A stretch of DNA of 64,000 bases from Phragmites australis (GCF_958298935.1 NC_084933.1:6121001-6185000), one strand, 5' to 3'; counted from the first letter of the stretch, positions 46,593 through 58,420 are shown. Translations and numbers: made by a program. The notes: generated from the letters alone by a model not told the origin.

Positions 46593-48104
46593 ATGGTTCC
46601 CCCAGTGCAGATGGTCACCATGCCCAGCGATGAAAGCTTGCACATCGTCCTCTTCCCATTCCCGGGGCAGGGCCACTTCGCCGCCTTCCTCTCCCTCGCC
46701 GGCCACCTGCACCGCGCACGGTCCTCAGCAACCATCACGCTCGTCTCCACCCCGTGCAACGTGGATGCCCTCCGCGCTAGCTCCTCGGCGGCAGCGGCGC
46801 CGTTCCTCCAGTTCCACGCGCTGCCCTTCGTACCGGAGGAACACGGCCTGCCCGCGGGTGCCGAGTCCACCGACGCTGTCCACATCCACCACTTCCTCGC
46901 GCTCTTCGAGGCCACCGAGTCGCCAGCGCTCCGTGCCGCCTTCGATGGCTTCGTGGCCGGTGCTGCCTGCGCGGGCGCGGACGGCGCGCAGGTCTGCATT
47001 GTCGTCGTCGCCGACCCCTTCCTGGCGTGGACTACCGTCGTCGCGCGCCGGCGCGGTGCCAGGCACGCATTCTTCGACTCCTGCGGCGCGTTCGGCAGCG
47101 TGGTGTACCACTCTCTGTGGAATCACCTGCCGCACCTGCGCACGGGCGGTGATGCGTTCTGCCTGCCGGACCACCCGGAGGTCACCGTACACCGCTCGCA
47201 GCTCCCGAGGTTCCTTCTCGCCGCCGACGGCACAGACCGGTGGTCGGCCTTCCATCGCCGGCAGATATCACTCGGGTACGACACCGACGCCTTGCTTGTG
47301 AATACTACGGAGGAGTTCGAGCCGGCCGGGCTGCGGATGCTCCGGCGAACCATCGACGTGCCGGTCTGGCCCATCGGCCCGCTAGTGCGCCTCCCCGCTC
47401 AGCGCTCCAACAACCCTGACCGCGACTGTGACAGAATCATGCGGTGGCTGGACGGCCACGAGGCAAGGTCAGTGCTGTACATCTCGTTCGGGTCCCAGAA
47501 CAGCGTACGGCTAGAGCAAATGATGGAACTTGCCGCGGCACTGGAGTTCACAGGCCGACCTTTCATCTGGGCCATCCGGCCACCCGTGGGGTTCGACAAC
47601 CACAACGCTGGCGCGTTCAGAGCGGACAGGTGGCTTCCGGAAGGATTCGAGGCGAGGGTGCGTGCGAACGACACGGGCCTCCTGGTCCACGGATGGGCGC
47701 CGCAGCTGAGCATCCTAGCGCACGCGTCGACCGGCGCGTTCCTGAGCCACTGCGGGTGGAACTCGGTGCTAGAGAGCGTGAAACAAGGCGTGCCCATCAT
47801 CGGGTGGCCACTGCAGGCAGACCAATTCTTCAACTGCAAGATGCTGGGGGAGTGGGGCGCGTGCGTGGAGGTGGCGAGGGGGAACGACGAGGGCTCGTCG
47901 GTTGTGGAGCGGGCGACGCTGGCGGAGGCCGTGGAGACGGTGATGGGGGGCGCTGCCAAGGGGAGCGAGGTGCGGCGGCGCATGAAGGAGATTCAGGAGC
48001 TGGTAACCGGAGCACAGAGCGAGTGTGGTGGTTCGTCCGTGGAAGCATCGGAGGAATTCTTCGCCTCGATGCTGCATGGTACTGCTGCTGGAAATGAGTG
48101 CTGA
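46593..48104 (+). CDS. UDP-glycosyltransferase, family 1 (UGT92-like)
   Basis: A 503-residue intact, intronless gene. It would transfer a sugar, usually glucose from UDP-glucose, to a small molecule in the cytosol. The N-terminus has IVLFPFPGQGH with the family's catalytic His (residue 28 from the chosen start). The acceptor-binding half includes ADPFLAWTTVVARR. The C-terminal half carries the plant PSPG signature: WAPQLSILAH, FLSHCGWNSVLESV, GVPIIGWPLQADQFFN. I chose the ATG at 46593. An in-frame ATG at 46470 would add 41 residues with no counterpart in the family, and ATGs at 46611 and 46620 are alternatives. The FPF..QGH start and the ..EVARGN ending resemble UGT92A-type enzymes. The acceptor cannot be told from sequence. 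Confidence 0.9.
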   Translation: MVPPVQMVTMPSDESLHIVLFPFPGQGHFAAFLSLAGHLHRARSSATITLVSTPCNVDALRASSSAAAAPFLQFHALPFVPEEHGLPAGAESTDAVHIHHFLALFEATESPALRAAFDGFVAGAACAGADGAQVCIVVVADPFLAWTTVVARRRGARHAFFDSCGAFGSVVYHSLWNHLPHLRTGGDAFCLPDHPEVTVHRSQLPRFLLAADGTDRWSAFHRRQISLGYDTDALLVNTTEEFEPAGLRMLRRTIDVPVWPIGPLVRLPAQRSNNPDRDCDRIMRWLDGHEARSVLYISFGSQNSVRLEQMMELAAALEFTGRPFIWAIRPPVGFDNHNAGAFRADRWLPEGFEARVRANDTGLLVHGWAPQLSILAHASTGAFLSHCGWNSVLESVKQGVPIIGWPLQADQFFNCKMLGEWGACVEVARGNDEGSSVVERATLAEAVETVMGGAAKGSEVRRRMKEIQELVTGAQSECGGSSVEASEEFFASMLHGTAAGNEC

Positions 48105-48644
48105 TGCCGGCGGTGTGCTTCGTGTTGTCTTGTTTTACGCATATGTTAAATTTTGATTATAAATTACTTTTTATGTATTAAATTTAGATATTTAAAATAA
48201 TATGAATATATTTGTTTTGAAAAGTATTTTCATAATAATATATTTTTACTATATTTCATCAATATATTATGATAAAAATAATAATTAAAATTATATTATG
48301 AATATCGTGTCGATATTAAAAAACAATCCTTATTTTAGACAGGGAAATACTTTAGAATTTGATTTGAGCATTGGTTAAACTCCCAAATAAGGCGGTAGGT
48401 CGATAGCGCTTCATGTTAGTCTACGGATTGAGCAAATGGAAGTAGGTTTCGTCTTATTTTCATGCATTTTCATGTCTCAAGGGTTAGACCAGTATCTGAT
48501 TCCGAACTTACGAAAATAATCACAAAAAATTATAAAATATTGTTGAACATAGGGTAGATATCTTCTATCATCTGCAAAATTTAAATTTAAGACACAGCTC
48601 GTACGATGAGAAATAATAAAAAAAAATAGGGGTACGAATAACCC
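48105..48644. other. UGT 3' flank, AT-rich
   Basis: Strongly AT-rich sequence after the stop codon, probably the 3' UTR followed by intergenic DNA. No gene or transposon end is recognised. Confidence 0.4.
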
Positions 48645-49218
48645 TGTTTTATTAGTCTCGGGTTAATGACGTGTTTGTTTTTTTTTCTGATCGTGGATTT
48701 TAGCTTCTAATATCAAAATTAAATAAATAGGACAATTCTATAATCCAAAATCCACAATCTGGATTCAGATTATGCCATAATTCATAATCAGAAAAAATCC
48801 TGCTTTTAACAAATTATGACACATATTTACTCATCATACCGTTACAAAATAACAGTTCACATCTTTCTCCCTTGCCTTCTTTCTCCCGCACGGTCTCCCG
48901 CGCCCGCCGGCCTCCACCACCTCTCCACCCGCCTGTTTTATTAGTCTCGGGTTAATGACGTGTTTGTTTTTTTTTATCGTGGATTTTAGTTTCTAATATC
49001 AAAATTAAATAAATAGGACAATTCTATAATCCAAAATCCACAATCTGGATTCAGATTATGCCATAATTCATAATCAGAAAAATCCTGCTTTTAACAAATT
49101 GTGACACATATTTACTCATCATACCGTTACAAAATAACAGTTCACATCTTTCTCCCTTGCCTTCTTTCTCCCGCACGGTCTCCCGCGCCCGCCGGCCTCC
49201 ACCGCCTCTCCACCCGCG
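48645..49218 (+). repeat. Tandem duplication, two copies of a 289-bp unit
   Basis: Copy 1 (48645-48933) and copy 2 (48934-49218) both start 'tgttttattagtctcgggtt' and end in a GC-rich 'ctccacc.cctctccacccg' section. They differ by only a few bases and small indels, so the duplication is recent compared with surrounding repeats. The unit joins an AT-rich half with a CT-rich, UTR-like half. Confidence 0.9.
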
Positions 49219-50444
49219 CCTCAGCACCTTCTCCCCCTACTTGCCCTCAAACTCGCACTCCCATCTCCAAGGATTCACCCCTAGTTTGCTAGGAGCGTGA
49301 GGCGCTACTTGTTGTGCCGGCGAGCACACCGCCATAGGCTCACTTCTCTAGTGAGCTTCACGGTGCTTGCGCTGCATCATCATCCTCTCCTCCTCTGTCT
49401 GACCCTGTTTCTTTGCTCACCTCGCTCATGGATCACCGGAATGTGAATCGTCTTCCCCGCCTCCGGTAGAGCACCGTCGTAACCGTGCGAGCTTAAGCTT
49501 CCTCCCCGGTAAGCCATGGTTCCTTCATGCTACACCATCTCTAGACCTCACTGACGCTATCCCGATGCCCAATCGTTGCCCTCGAAGCCTGGAGAGCCCC
49601 GCCATGGTGACCCCTCTACTTCGTTGTCGGCCACCGTCGCTAGCTCTCCTCGGTGAGGTTCTCTCCCATCCTTTCAGCTTTTCGCGATCCCTAGTTCATG
49701 TAGATGCTCACAAGCGTACGCTCCTGCCTCACACATGGTAACACCGCCATCGCGTCGTTCACCCCCTTCCACTCGTCGCCTCGCACAGCACTGGCTCGGT
49801 CCAGCCAATGCCTCGCACACCCATGGCTTGAGATGAGCTCCTAGGAGCCCACCGCTCAACTCGAGCACGACGCCAATGCGGCTCCTCGTGCGGCCACCGC
49901 TCAACCTGAGCAGAACCTGTCGAGGAGTTGCCTTTTCTCCTATAGAGGTAGGGGAAGGGAAGGAAATACCATTGCCAATTGAAATTCTTGACCGGATTAG
50001 TAGACCCACCCGCACACGATACTACTTTTTCACAGTGCCCACTCTAATATGCTAATCACCAGGTTCTAGTGTTGTACGCCCAACCAAACATTAAAGCCTT
50101 CTTTTTCGCACCTTCTTTACTGGCTTCTTTCTATAACCAATGAAATCAGATTCTTGGAGCAAGAAAAGTGTTGAGTCCAGGTGCATTATGTGAAGTGGAA
50201 GCCAAGCATGCAGCTTTCTAGCTTGTTTGGTCGAGCTATCTAATCTAAATACTCTAAGAGAATTTATTATTTGGGAAATGTTATTTGATGGTTGAAAATG
50301 ATTTTTTTGGAAAGTTATTCTCTAGTGATTTTTCAGCTCCCTGTATCTTATTTATTTTAAGAAATTACTTCCACGGAGTCATTGAAAACTTAAAACTGTT
50401 ATTTGATAGAGCTTAAAAAGCACAATCTTCTGTCGCGCCTCATC
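49219..50444. other. Intergenic, CT-rich, no gene called
   Basis: A GC/CT-rich stretch to about 49930 that resembles gene-leader sequence, then AT-rich. ORFs such as 50015-49674 on the minus strand show no motif. Possibly a fragment captured by a transposon, but no termini were found. Confidence 0.3.
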
Positions 50445-50908
50445 CACCAGCAGAGAATGAAACATCATGAGCATGAGGATGCTAAGTATAGTGAAAGGGA
50501 ATTTCTAGTGGACATCTAGTCTATCCGAAGCTACAACCACATGTCAAGTCTTGGATTTCGCTTCTATGGACCTTTTGCTGTGTTGCGGCGGGTGGGGCAA
50601 GGTGGCTTATAAGCTGATCTACCAGATCAATGTCAAATACATCCGGTCGTCCATATCTCTCAGTTGAAGCAACATGTTCCTCATCGGGTTCAAGTCAGTA
50701 CTGATCTTTCTACAATTTGCACTGACCCATCTGTGCTGATTCTACTAGTGTGCATCTTGGAGCGCGCTTTGGTTTCACAAGATCGTGCTACTGCTCGCCG
50801 TGTGCTAACGCAATGGGGTCATCTATCTGCGTCTTTGGCTATCTGGGAGGATGAATTGGATCTTCGTCGACGCTTTCTGCATGCTATGGCTTGAGGTCAA
50901 GCCGTATC
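50445..50908 (+). pseudogene. Gypsy pol tail (chromodomain end), part 1
   Basis: C-terminal end of a Ty3/gypsy Pol. It can be read across frames as RMKHHEHEDAKYSEREF (integrase end), FRFYGPFAVLRRVG, IHPVVHISQLKQHVPHR, then an open frame from 50664 to 50894 with RRVLTQWGHLSASLAIWEDE, the C-terminal module typical of chromodomain-type gypsy integrases. Stops and frameshifts are present. It is interrupted at 50909 and resumes at 58255. The upstream pol is absent. Confidence 0.7.
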
Positions 50909-50911
50909 TTA
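50909..50911. repeat. TTA target duplication of a Tourist-like element (left)
   Basis: TTA here and at 58252-58254 bracket the DNA element 50912-58251, matching the 3-bp TTA duplication of PIF/Harbinger (Tourist) transposons. Confidence 0.55.
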
Positions 50912-51616
50912 CCGTGTGTTTAGTTCGATGGATATGGCCATCCGGGAGATGGCCATCCCTTTTTCTGGGTGTTTAGTTCACTCCATGGGATAGCCACCAT
51001 GCACGAATATTCGGTCCGGATGCTGGACGGAGCGATCCCTGAAAAAATACCGGACCAAGCGATCCCTTCTAAGTACATTCACGCTCCTCGTGAGTTCGTA
51101 TTTTTATTTAACTCTTGATTTTATCTAGAAGTATAAAAATAGTTTAAATAATCTAAATATTTTCATGAGAAAATTAGAGCTCACTAAAAACCTATTTAAT
51201 TAGTTTGATCCAAAAATCATGAGCTAATATTTAATTAAAATTCTCTAAAGAAGCATACTTTTATAATTTTAGTAATTTTTAATGCCTCAAATAAATTTTC
51301 AAAAATCAGTAAATTTACTATTATTCTTCTCATTTGATGTATTAATTTATAAAAATATTTCTAATTATAGATTATTTGGTGAAAATATGAGTTCATTTGT
51401 AATGCTTTATTTATATATATTTAAAAAATATTTTTAATCAGCTCAGCTCATCCAATCCATTCAACCAAACAGAAAATTGGTTCATACTATCCACTCTAAT
51501 CCCACGAGCCAAACAGAAAACTGGTTCATTCCATCCATCCAACCAAACAGAAAATTAGATCATCCCATCCTAAAAACAGATATAGTTACATCCCATCTCA
51601 TCTCGCTCTCTAACCA

Positions 51617-51621
51617 AACAC
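51617..51621. repeat. Target-site duplication AACAC (left)
   Basis: AACAC at 51617-51621 and at 58244-58248 flank the complete copia element exactly at its LTR ends. Confidence 0.9.
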
Positions 51622-51976
51622 TGTTGGTTTTGATCTCGGCTCCACTCTCCCTAACATCTCCTAACTAACAACCGAAACCCATGGGAGCCGTTTCTCATAT
51701 GCACCGTGATCGGGGGTGCAGCCAACGATTTTGGTTGTGGTCCCACCTCGTGCAGCACTATATAACAGACGTGAGGGGGTTCGGCTGGGACACGATCTAA
51801 TTCACGAAGTCAGCCGCCTCTCAACCCTAATCTAATTCTTAAGAGTGCTGTCAACGAGGTGAAGGCCACTGCCGATGTCATCACCGAGCTCAGGTACTCA
51901 TATCCACGCTTCCGTCTTAAGTTAGTGTTTGATTTAGGGCTAATGTTTCCTTGATTAAGGTTTGCTTAACATAACA
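51622..51976 (+). repeat. 5' LTR of the copia element
   Basis: TGTTGGTTTTGATCTCGG to GGTTTGCTTAACATAACA. 'cactatataacag' near 51758-51770 is a good TATA box for element transcription. Confidence 0.9.
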
Positions 51977-51992
51977 ATGGCATCAGAGCCAT
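51977..51992 (+). other. Primer-binding site of the copia element
   Basis: 'atggcatcagagccat' directly after the 5' LTR. TGGCATCAGAGCC pairs with initiator methionine tRNA, with one difference from the common TGGTATCAGAGC. Confidence 0.8.
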
Positions 51993-53408
51993 CTTTAGCC
52001 CTAATCAGACCAATTAGACCTTAATTAGATTATTTTTTTGTGCTCGGTTGATGTCATTTATGATCAAACGGGCCTAATTGTTTTCGATCTACATCAATTA
52101 GCTTTAAATCATGTTTTTTTAAGATGAATTAGGTTCGGATCAATGCTCCTATTCATGTTTTAGGCTGTTTATGTCTCGGATCAATCTTAATTGAGCATGT
52201 TTAAATGATAATTAGCCTCAATTAGACTCAGATTAATATGAACTAGGGTTTTATGTCTCGGATTAGAGCCATTTTGTCATGTTTTAGTCGTGTTTATACA
52301 CATATATATGTTTGTGTGGCATGGGTTGGCACGGTTTGGGGAGATCCTACTCGGGATTAAGCAAATGATGCTCTCTAAAGCAATTAGAAGGAGGGGAATT
52401 GGGGACATTAAGAAAAGCCCTAAGAAATCCCCAATTCCCCCCCAAATCCGAACCCTAAACCCCAAGTTTCCCCTCAATCCCGAACCCTAAGCCCATTTTT
52501 CAGAAATCCTAGAGCTATAGAGGGGGAGGGGGGAGGACTTACGGCTCCGGCGCTTTTCGTCGATGTTTATGCTCGTCGGAGTTCTCCTCTGGCGGGATCT
52601 TCCTCGTGCGCGCGCGCGGTTCATCCGGCCCTTCTCGCCTCCTCCGCGGGACCGGGCACCTCCTCTCGCCGCGCGCTCATCAACCCCTCCTCCCGGGCCC
52701 CACCGCAAACCAACCGACGGAGGCGCGCGCGATCTCCGTCGCACGCGCGCTCCGGCAGTTTGGCTAACAGAGGTGCCCTTGCCCTCTTCTCTCTCGGGTG
52801 ACCGGCGGCCGTGGTTGGCGCCGTCTCTCTCTCTCTCTCGGCCGGGCCGGCGTTTTTCGTCGCCGACGATCTCACCGGTCGAGCAGATTTTTCGGGGAGC
52901 AAAAAGTTTTTAGGGTTAGGTTTACGGTCGATAGCTTTTTATACCAGGCGATTTCGTCGGCCTACCGTCGATCGCGATGAACGGCTGAAAAGCTTCGGGC
53001 CGCCGCGCGCGAAGGCAAACCGGGCCGTGAGATCGTTCGGGCCGGGCGCGGTGGCTGGGCCGTGCCCTCGGCCGGGCCGGCGCGTGCGCGCGAAAACAAA
53101 TTCGGCCCGGGTCGTGCTGATGGGCCAAGCGAGGCCGAAAGGCCTTTTTGGGCTGCATTCAATAAAGCTTTGGGCTTTTCCATTTATTTGGAGTTTTCAG
53201 TGATTTCTAACGTTTTTTCCATTTATGCACTGGAATATCTAATAAAAATAGCCCAAAGTTAATGATGATTAATGCATAAAATATTATTGTTAATTCTCTG
53301 GTTGAATTGGATCCAACGGGAAGATTTTTTCGGAGAATTTTACAATCAATTTATATAGGTTCATAATTACTTTCTGACCAAAGTTGATTGTAATTATGTG
53401 CCATCTTT
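51993..53408 (+). other. Long 5' leader of the copia element
   Basis: About 1.4 kb without a gag frame. 51993-52480 is AT-rich. 52480-53160 is markedly GC-rich, with CT-repeats (52826-52840) and several short overlapping frames on both strands that show no domain. A leader this long and this different in base composition suggests either a structured leader or captured host sequence; I cannot tell which. Confidence 0.6.
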
Positions 53409-56400
53409 ATGTGTTTATTTAATTTTTTTTCCCTTTTTTACCCAACGGTGATGCGGATTGGAGTTTTATTTTTGCATGATTTTAATCAAACCAACGTAGG
53501 GTTATTTTCGTGCAAATTATTTCCTTATGATAAATTTACTAATCTGGCCCAATTCTTCTCTCCAGCTCTTAACGCTTCCTCTATTGCCGCCACTATTGAC
53601 GGCATAGAGCAACTTACGGGTAATAATTTTCCTGCTTGGAAAGCTAAGGTGACTGTTGTCCTTGGTCTTTTGGACCTGGACTATGCACTCAGGGTTGACG
53701 CTCCCACAGCTCCCGCCATTGGCGTGGAAAATTATGATGAATTAAAGAAAACTTATGATTCACTTTCTGAGAAGTGGGAGCGGTCCAACCGCATGTCTCT
53801 TATGATAATGAGGAACTCAATATCAGATGCTATAAAGGGAGCAATCCCAAACTCAGAAAAAGCTAAGACGCACTTGGCATCTGTGGAGGAGCAATTTAAA
53901 GGCACCTCCAAGGTTTATGCCAGTATACTGATTCAGAAGCTCCTCAACACTAAGTATAATTATGGGTCCGGTGGCATAAGAGAACACATCATGATGATGA
54001 CAGATATGGCTGCCAAACTCAAGGGCATGGATATGGAAATCTCTGAGGGTTTCCTTGTCCACTTCATTATGACATCTCTCCCTCCTGAGTTTACTCCTTT
54101 TAAGATAAATTACAACACTCAGAAAGAGAAGTGGAGCATGAGCGACTTGATCGCAATGTGCGTCCAAGAGGAAGAGAGGGTGAGGGCTGAAAATAAAGAT
54201 TTTGTGAATCAAATAAGCAGCCCCAAGAATAAAAGGAAATTCCAAGGGGATTTCAAGTCTAAGAAGAAGTTGTATTTCGTCGCTAAACACGACAAGGCAG
54301 CACAGAGGGCGCCCAAGGTATTTGCTCCTTCTGCTCCTGCCTCTCAAAAATCTAAAGATGACGGATGCCACTTCTGCCACAAGAAGGACCACTACCAAAA
54401 GGACTGTGTTGGTTTCCTGAAGTGGCTTGCAAAGAAGGGTAATGATTTCATAACATTCATTGATGAATCACTTTATGCTGATTTTTCCCTTAATTCATGG
54501 TGGATTGACTCAGGTGCCACTGTGCACGTTACCAACTCCTTACAGAGATTCCTTACCGTGAAAATATTAAGAAAGGGGGAGCGAAATCTTAGAGTGGCAA
54601 ATGGGAAGGAAGCTCAAGTTGAAGCTATCGGATCTCTTCCATTAGTTCTTAATAGTGGCTTCACTCTTAGATTAAATAATGTAGTTTATGTCCCTTCTAT
54701 GAGGAGGAATTTCATTTCAGTTTCGATGTTAGATGATGATGGTTTTCATTGTAATTTCGGAGACAATAAATGCATTCTTAAATTTAATTCAGATGTTATT
54801 GGTCTTGCCATCCGACAAGACAAACTTTATATGCTTCCTCTTAATGAATCCTCTGTGACGATGAATGTCTATGATGTAAGCCATAAGAGAAAGAGAAGTA
54901 CAATTAATGAGACTTCTTCGAAACTGTGGCATTGTCGTTTGGACCACATTTCGAGGGGGAGAATGGAGCGTCTCATTAAGGAAGAGATTCTCCAACCTAT
55001 AGACTTCTCCGACTCTGACCACTGCATAGATTGCATTAAAGGAAAATACGTTAAGCAAATAAAGAAATGGGCCACTCGGAGCACAAGATTATTAGAATTA
55101 ATTCACACGGACATATGTGGTCCTTTTCCTGTGACATCAGTTGACGGTTTTGATTCTTTCATTACCTTCACTGATGATTTCTCCCGTTACGGCTATATCT
55201 ACCCCATTAAAGATCGATCTGAATCTCTCGATAAATTTAAGATATTTAAGGCTGAAGTAGAAAATCAGCACAACCTGAAGATTAAAGTAGTGAGATCGGA
55301 TCGCGGGGGAGAATATTATGGGAGGCATGCCACATATGGGCAAATCCCTGGTCCTTTTGCCAGATTCCTTCAGGAAAATGGCATAGTAGCCCAATATTCT
55401 ACACCTGGTGAACCTCAGCAAAACGGGGTAGCTGAGCGACGCAACCGCACGTTTATGGACATGGTGCGAAGTATGCTCAGCTATTCTAGTTTACCAATTG
55501 GACTGTGGATGGAGGCACTTAAGACAGCCACACACATTCTTAATCGGGTTCCCAGTAAATCAGTTCCAAAAACACCATATGAATTATGGACTGGAAGAAA
55601 ACCCTCTTTAAAGTATTTACGTGTGTGGGGCTGTGCAGGTGAAGCTAAAGTCTTTAATCCACATATTGGAAAATTAGATCTTAAGACAGTTAGTTGTCAC
55701 TTTATCGGGTATCCAGAAAGATCAAAGGGATATCGCTTTTACTGTCCAGATAGGATCACTAAGTTCGTAGAAACAAGACACGCTGTGTTTCTTGAAAACG
55801 GGGATATGGAGCCAAGGGAAGTTGATCTTGAAGAAAAACGGGTTTATGTTCCTACTCCACTTATACAAGAGTCACACATCCCTGTGCCTCAGGTGGTTGC
55901 ACCTTCAGTAGAAACTAACGTCAGTACACCCCCTGTTGAGGTCTCTAAAATTCCTAATGATATACCTAACGATGAGTCTCAGCAGTCCCCTGCAGTACCC
56001 AGTCCTTGTCCTGCAGTGCATAATGAACCGATCATGAGATCACAGCGTGACAGGAGACCTACCATCTCGAACGATTATGTTGTTTATATGAATGAGGATG
56101 TTAATGACATAGGGAAGACAGAAGATCCCAACTTATATAAAGTAGCCATGATGAGTAAGCATTCGTCTGAGTGGCTTAATGCCATGAATGATGAATTAAA
56201 ATCTATGAGCGATAATGATGTGTGGGACCTAGTAGAAATTCCTGACGGAGCCAAAACAGTTGGCTGTAAATGGGTCTACAAAACAAAACATGACTCTAAT
56301 GGGAACATCGAAAGGTTCAAAGCAAGGCTCGTAGCTAAAGGCTTCTCGCAAAGAGAAGGAATCGATTATAATGAAACTTTCTCTCCTGTATCAAGTAAAG

Positions 56401-57695
56401 ATTCTTTCAGAATAATTATGGCGCTCACAGCGCATTATGATTTAGAGCTGCATCAGATGGATGTAAAAACGGCATTCCTTAATGGTGACTTGGAAGAAAA
56501 TGTTTACATGACTTAGCCAGAAGGTTTTGTCATAAAAGACAACGAACATTTGGGATGTCGCCTTAAGAAATCAATTTATGGTTTAAAACAAGCGTCTAGA
56601 TAGTGGTATCTCAAGTTTGACAAAGTCATCAGAAATTTTGGCTTTAAAGAAAATGAAGTTGATAACTGCATTTATATAAAGTTTAAAGGGGGAAAATTCA
56701 CCATCTTAGTTCTTTATGTGGATGACATCTTATTGGCCAGCAGTGATAAGGATATGCTGTTTGAGACCAAGAGATTTCTTTCCTCTAATTTCGATATGAA
56801 GGATCTCGGTGAAGCCTCTTATGTTCTTGGCATTGAAATTCATCGAGATCGGTCCAAAGGAGCATTAGGTTTGTCTCAAAAGGTATACATTGACAGAGTA
56901 CTAAAGAAATACAATTTGCATAAGTGCTCTGCCACGCCTGCTCCTATTGTTAAGGGTGATAAGTTTGGGACATATCAGTGTCCAAGGAACCAATATGAGA
57001 TTGATCAAATGAAGACGGTTCCTTATGCTTCAGCTGTCGGAAGCATCATGTACGCTCAAGTATGTACGCGCCCTGACTTAGCTTTCGTGACCAGGATGCT
57101 TGGCAGATATCAATCAAATCCAGGACCGGACCACTGGAAAGCAGTTAAGAAGGTCCTTCGCTATTTGCAAGGCACTAAGAACTACATGCTCATATTTAGA
57201 GAATCCGATAACCTTGAAGTCATTGGTTATTCGGATGCAGACTTTGCGGGGTGTGTAGACACTAAGAAATCCACGTCAGGTTATATCTTCACCCTCGCTG
57301 GAGGAGCTATCTCGTGGAAAAACTCCAAGCAGACACTTACAGCATCTTCAACGATGCAAGCTGAGTTTGTGGCATGTTATGAGGCTACCAGGCAGGCTGT
57401 ATGGCTAAAGAACTTTATCTCGGGACTAAGAGTGGTCGACAGCATTGCAAAACCACTTACATTATACTGCGATAATCAACCCGCAGTTTTCTATACGAGT
57501 AACAACAAGTCGAGTGGTGCTGCCAAGCACATCGACATTAAGTATCACGTTGTGAAAGATAGAATCCAGGATCAAACAATAAGTGTTAAGCATATAAGCA
57601 CTAAGTCAATGCTTGCGGATCCGCTCACTAAAGGCTTACCACCTCATATTTTTCGTGATCATGTTGTCGGCATGGGGATATTGGAAAGTCTATGA
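53409..57695 (+). pseudogene. copia Gag-Pol polyprotein with two in-frame stops
   Basis: One frame throughout. Gag core (about residues 55-260, from [20 protein letters not shown]); zinc knuckle [14 protein letters not shown] (54366-54407); protease [14 protein letters not shown] (about 54498); GAG-pre-integrase [15 protein letters not shown]; integrase with Asp in HTDICGPF, Asp in RSDRGGEY and Glu in [13 protein letters not shown] with [13 protein letters not shown] and YVDDILLASS; RNase H with YSDADFAGC and ending MGILESL at 57693. In-frame TAG codons fall at 56514-56516 and 56601-56603, both within RT. Everything else reads open. The true start is unclear because the first Met codons precede sequence not typical of Gag. 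As it stands it cannot make a full Pol. Confidence 0.92.
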
Positions 57696-57887
57696 TTCTG
57701 GATTAAGAGGACCATTAAACAAACCAACTCCCATTAAGTATAACGAATTTCCATTTCGAGATGGAATGGTACACTATAGGTATTTGGGTTTCAGTGGCAT
57801 TTTATTGACCGCTGTAATACTTTGCCTTGGTATGCTGTTTCATTGAGAGTGGGCTTATGATGTTAGCCTTACGATCAATGGGGAGAA

Positions 57888-58243
57888 TATTGGTTTTGAT
57901 CTCGGCTCCACTCTCCCTAATGTCTCCTAACTAACAACCGAAACCCATGGGAGTCGTTTCTCATATGCACCGTGATTGGGGGTGCAGCCAACGATTTTGG
58001 TTATGGTCCCATCTCGTGCAGCACTATATAACAGATGTGAGGGGGTTCGGCTGGAACACGATCTAATTCACGAAGTCAGCCGCCTCTCAACCCTAATCCA
58101 ATTCTTAAGAGTGATGTCAACGAGGTGAAGGCCACTGCCGATATCATTACCGAGCTCAGGTACTCATATCTACGCTTTCGTCTTAAGTTAGTGTTTGATT
58201 TAGAGCTAATGTTTCACTTGATTAAGGTTTGCTTAACATAACA
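57888..58243 (+). repeat. 3' LTR of the copia element
   Basis: Begins TATTGGTTTTG (the second base is A instead of the G in the 5' LTR) after the purine-rich 'caatggggagaa', and ends CTTAACATAACA. The changed terminal dinucleotide would itself impair integration. Confidence 0.88.
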
Positions 58244-58254
58244 AACACACCTTA

Positions 58255-58420
58255 AGGGATGAGGAATGTCAGGTCCTTTAGGTGTACAAGGCGGGAGCGC
58301 GCGGGAGACGATGCCTTGTTCGAGTTAGAGTTGAGCCGACCTAAGCAGTCGCGAGTGGAGTGGGTCGGCCCGTTGGCCCATGCAACATGACGGGTTAAAA
58401 AGCCTGACTGGGATGATGAC
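58255..58420 (+). pseudogene. Gypsy pol tail, part 2 and 3' flank
   Basis: Continuation of 50445-50908 after the nested insertions: 'agggatgaggaatgtcaggtc' follows the chromodomain end as in related elements. No LTR or purine tract could be pinned down. Confidence 0.5.

Larger units (their letters stand above)
51622..58243 (+). mobile_element. Complete Ty1/copia retrotransposon, 6,622 bp
   Basis: 5' LTR 51622-51976 (355 bp), primer site, internal region, 3' LTR 57888-58243 (356 bp), with AACAC duplications on both sides. The two LTRs differ at about 16 sites by eye, 15 of them transitions, plus one indel. That is roughly 4-5% divergence, so the insertion is fairly young but not current. Gag-Pol is one long frame from 53409 to 57695 broken only by two TAG codons. 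It is the most complete element in the window. Confidence 0.92.
50912..58251. mobile_element. Tourist-like (PIF/Harbinger) non-autonomous DNA element, split by a copia element
   Basis: Terminal inverted repeats: left CCGTGTGTTTAGTT, right ..AACCAAACACACC, which is the reverse complement of GGTGTGTTTGGTT. The '(G)GGTGTGTTTGGTT' end with TTA duplication is the Tourist pattern. Without the copia insertion the element is about 0.7 kb and has no coding sequence; its right arm repeats 'ccaaacagaaaa.tgg' (51473, 51511, 51545). Only 8 bp remain to the right of the copia element, so the copia landed almost at the right end. Confidence 0.6.

Noticed and set aside
46474..48097. Alternative-frame ORFs up to 275 codons over the UGT gene
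   Set aside because: The frame with the PSPG signature and catalytic His is clearly the real one; the others are compositional shadows.
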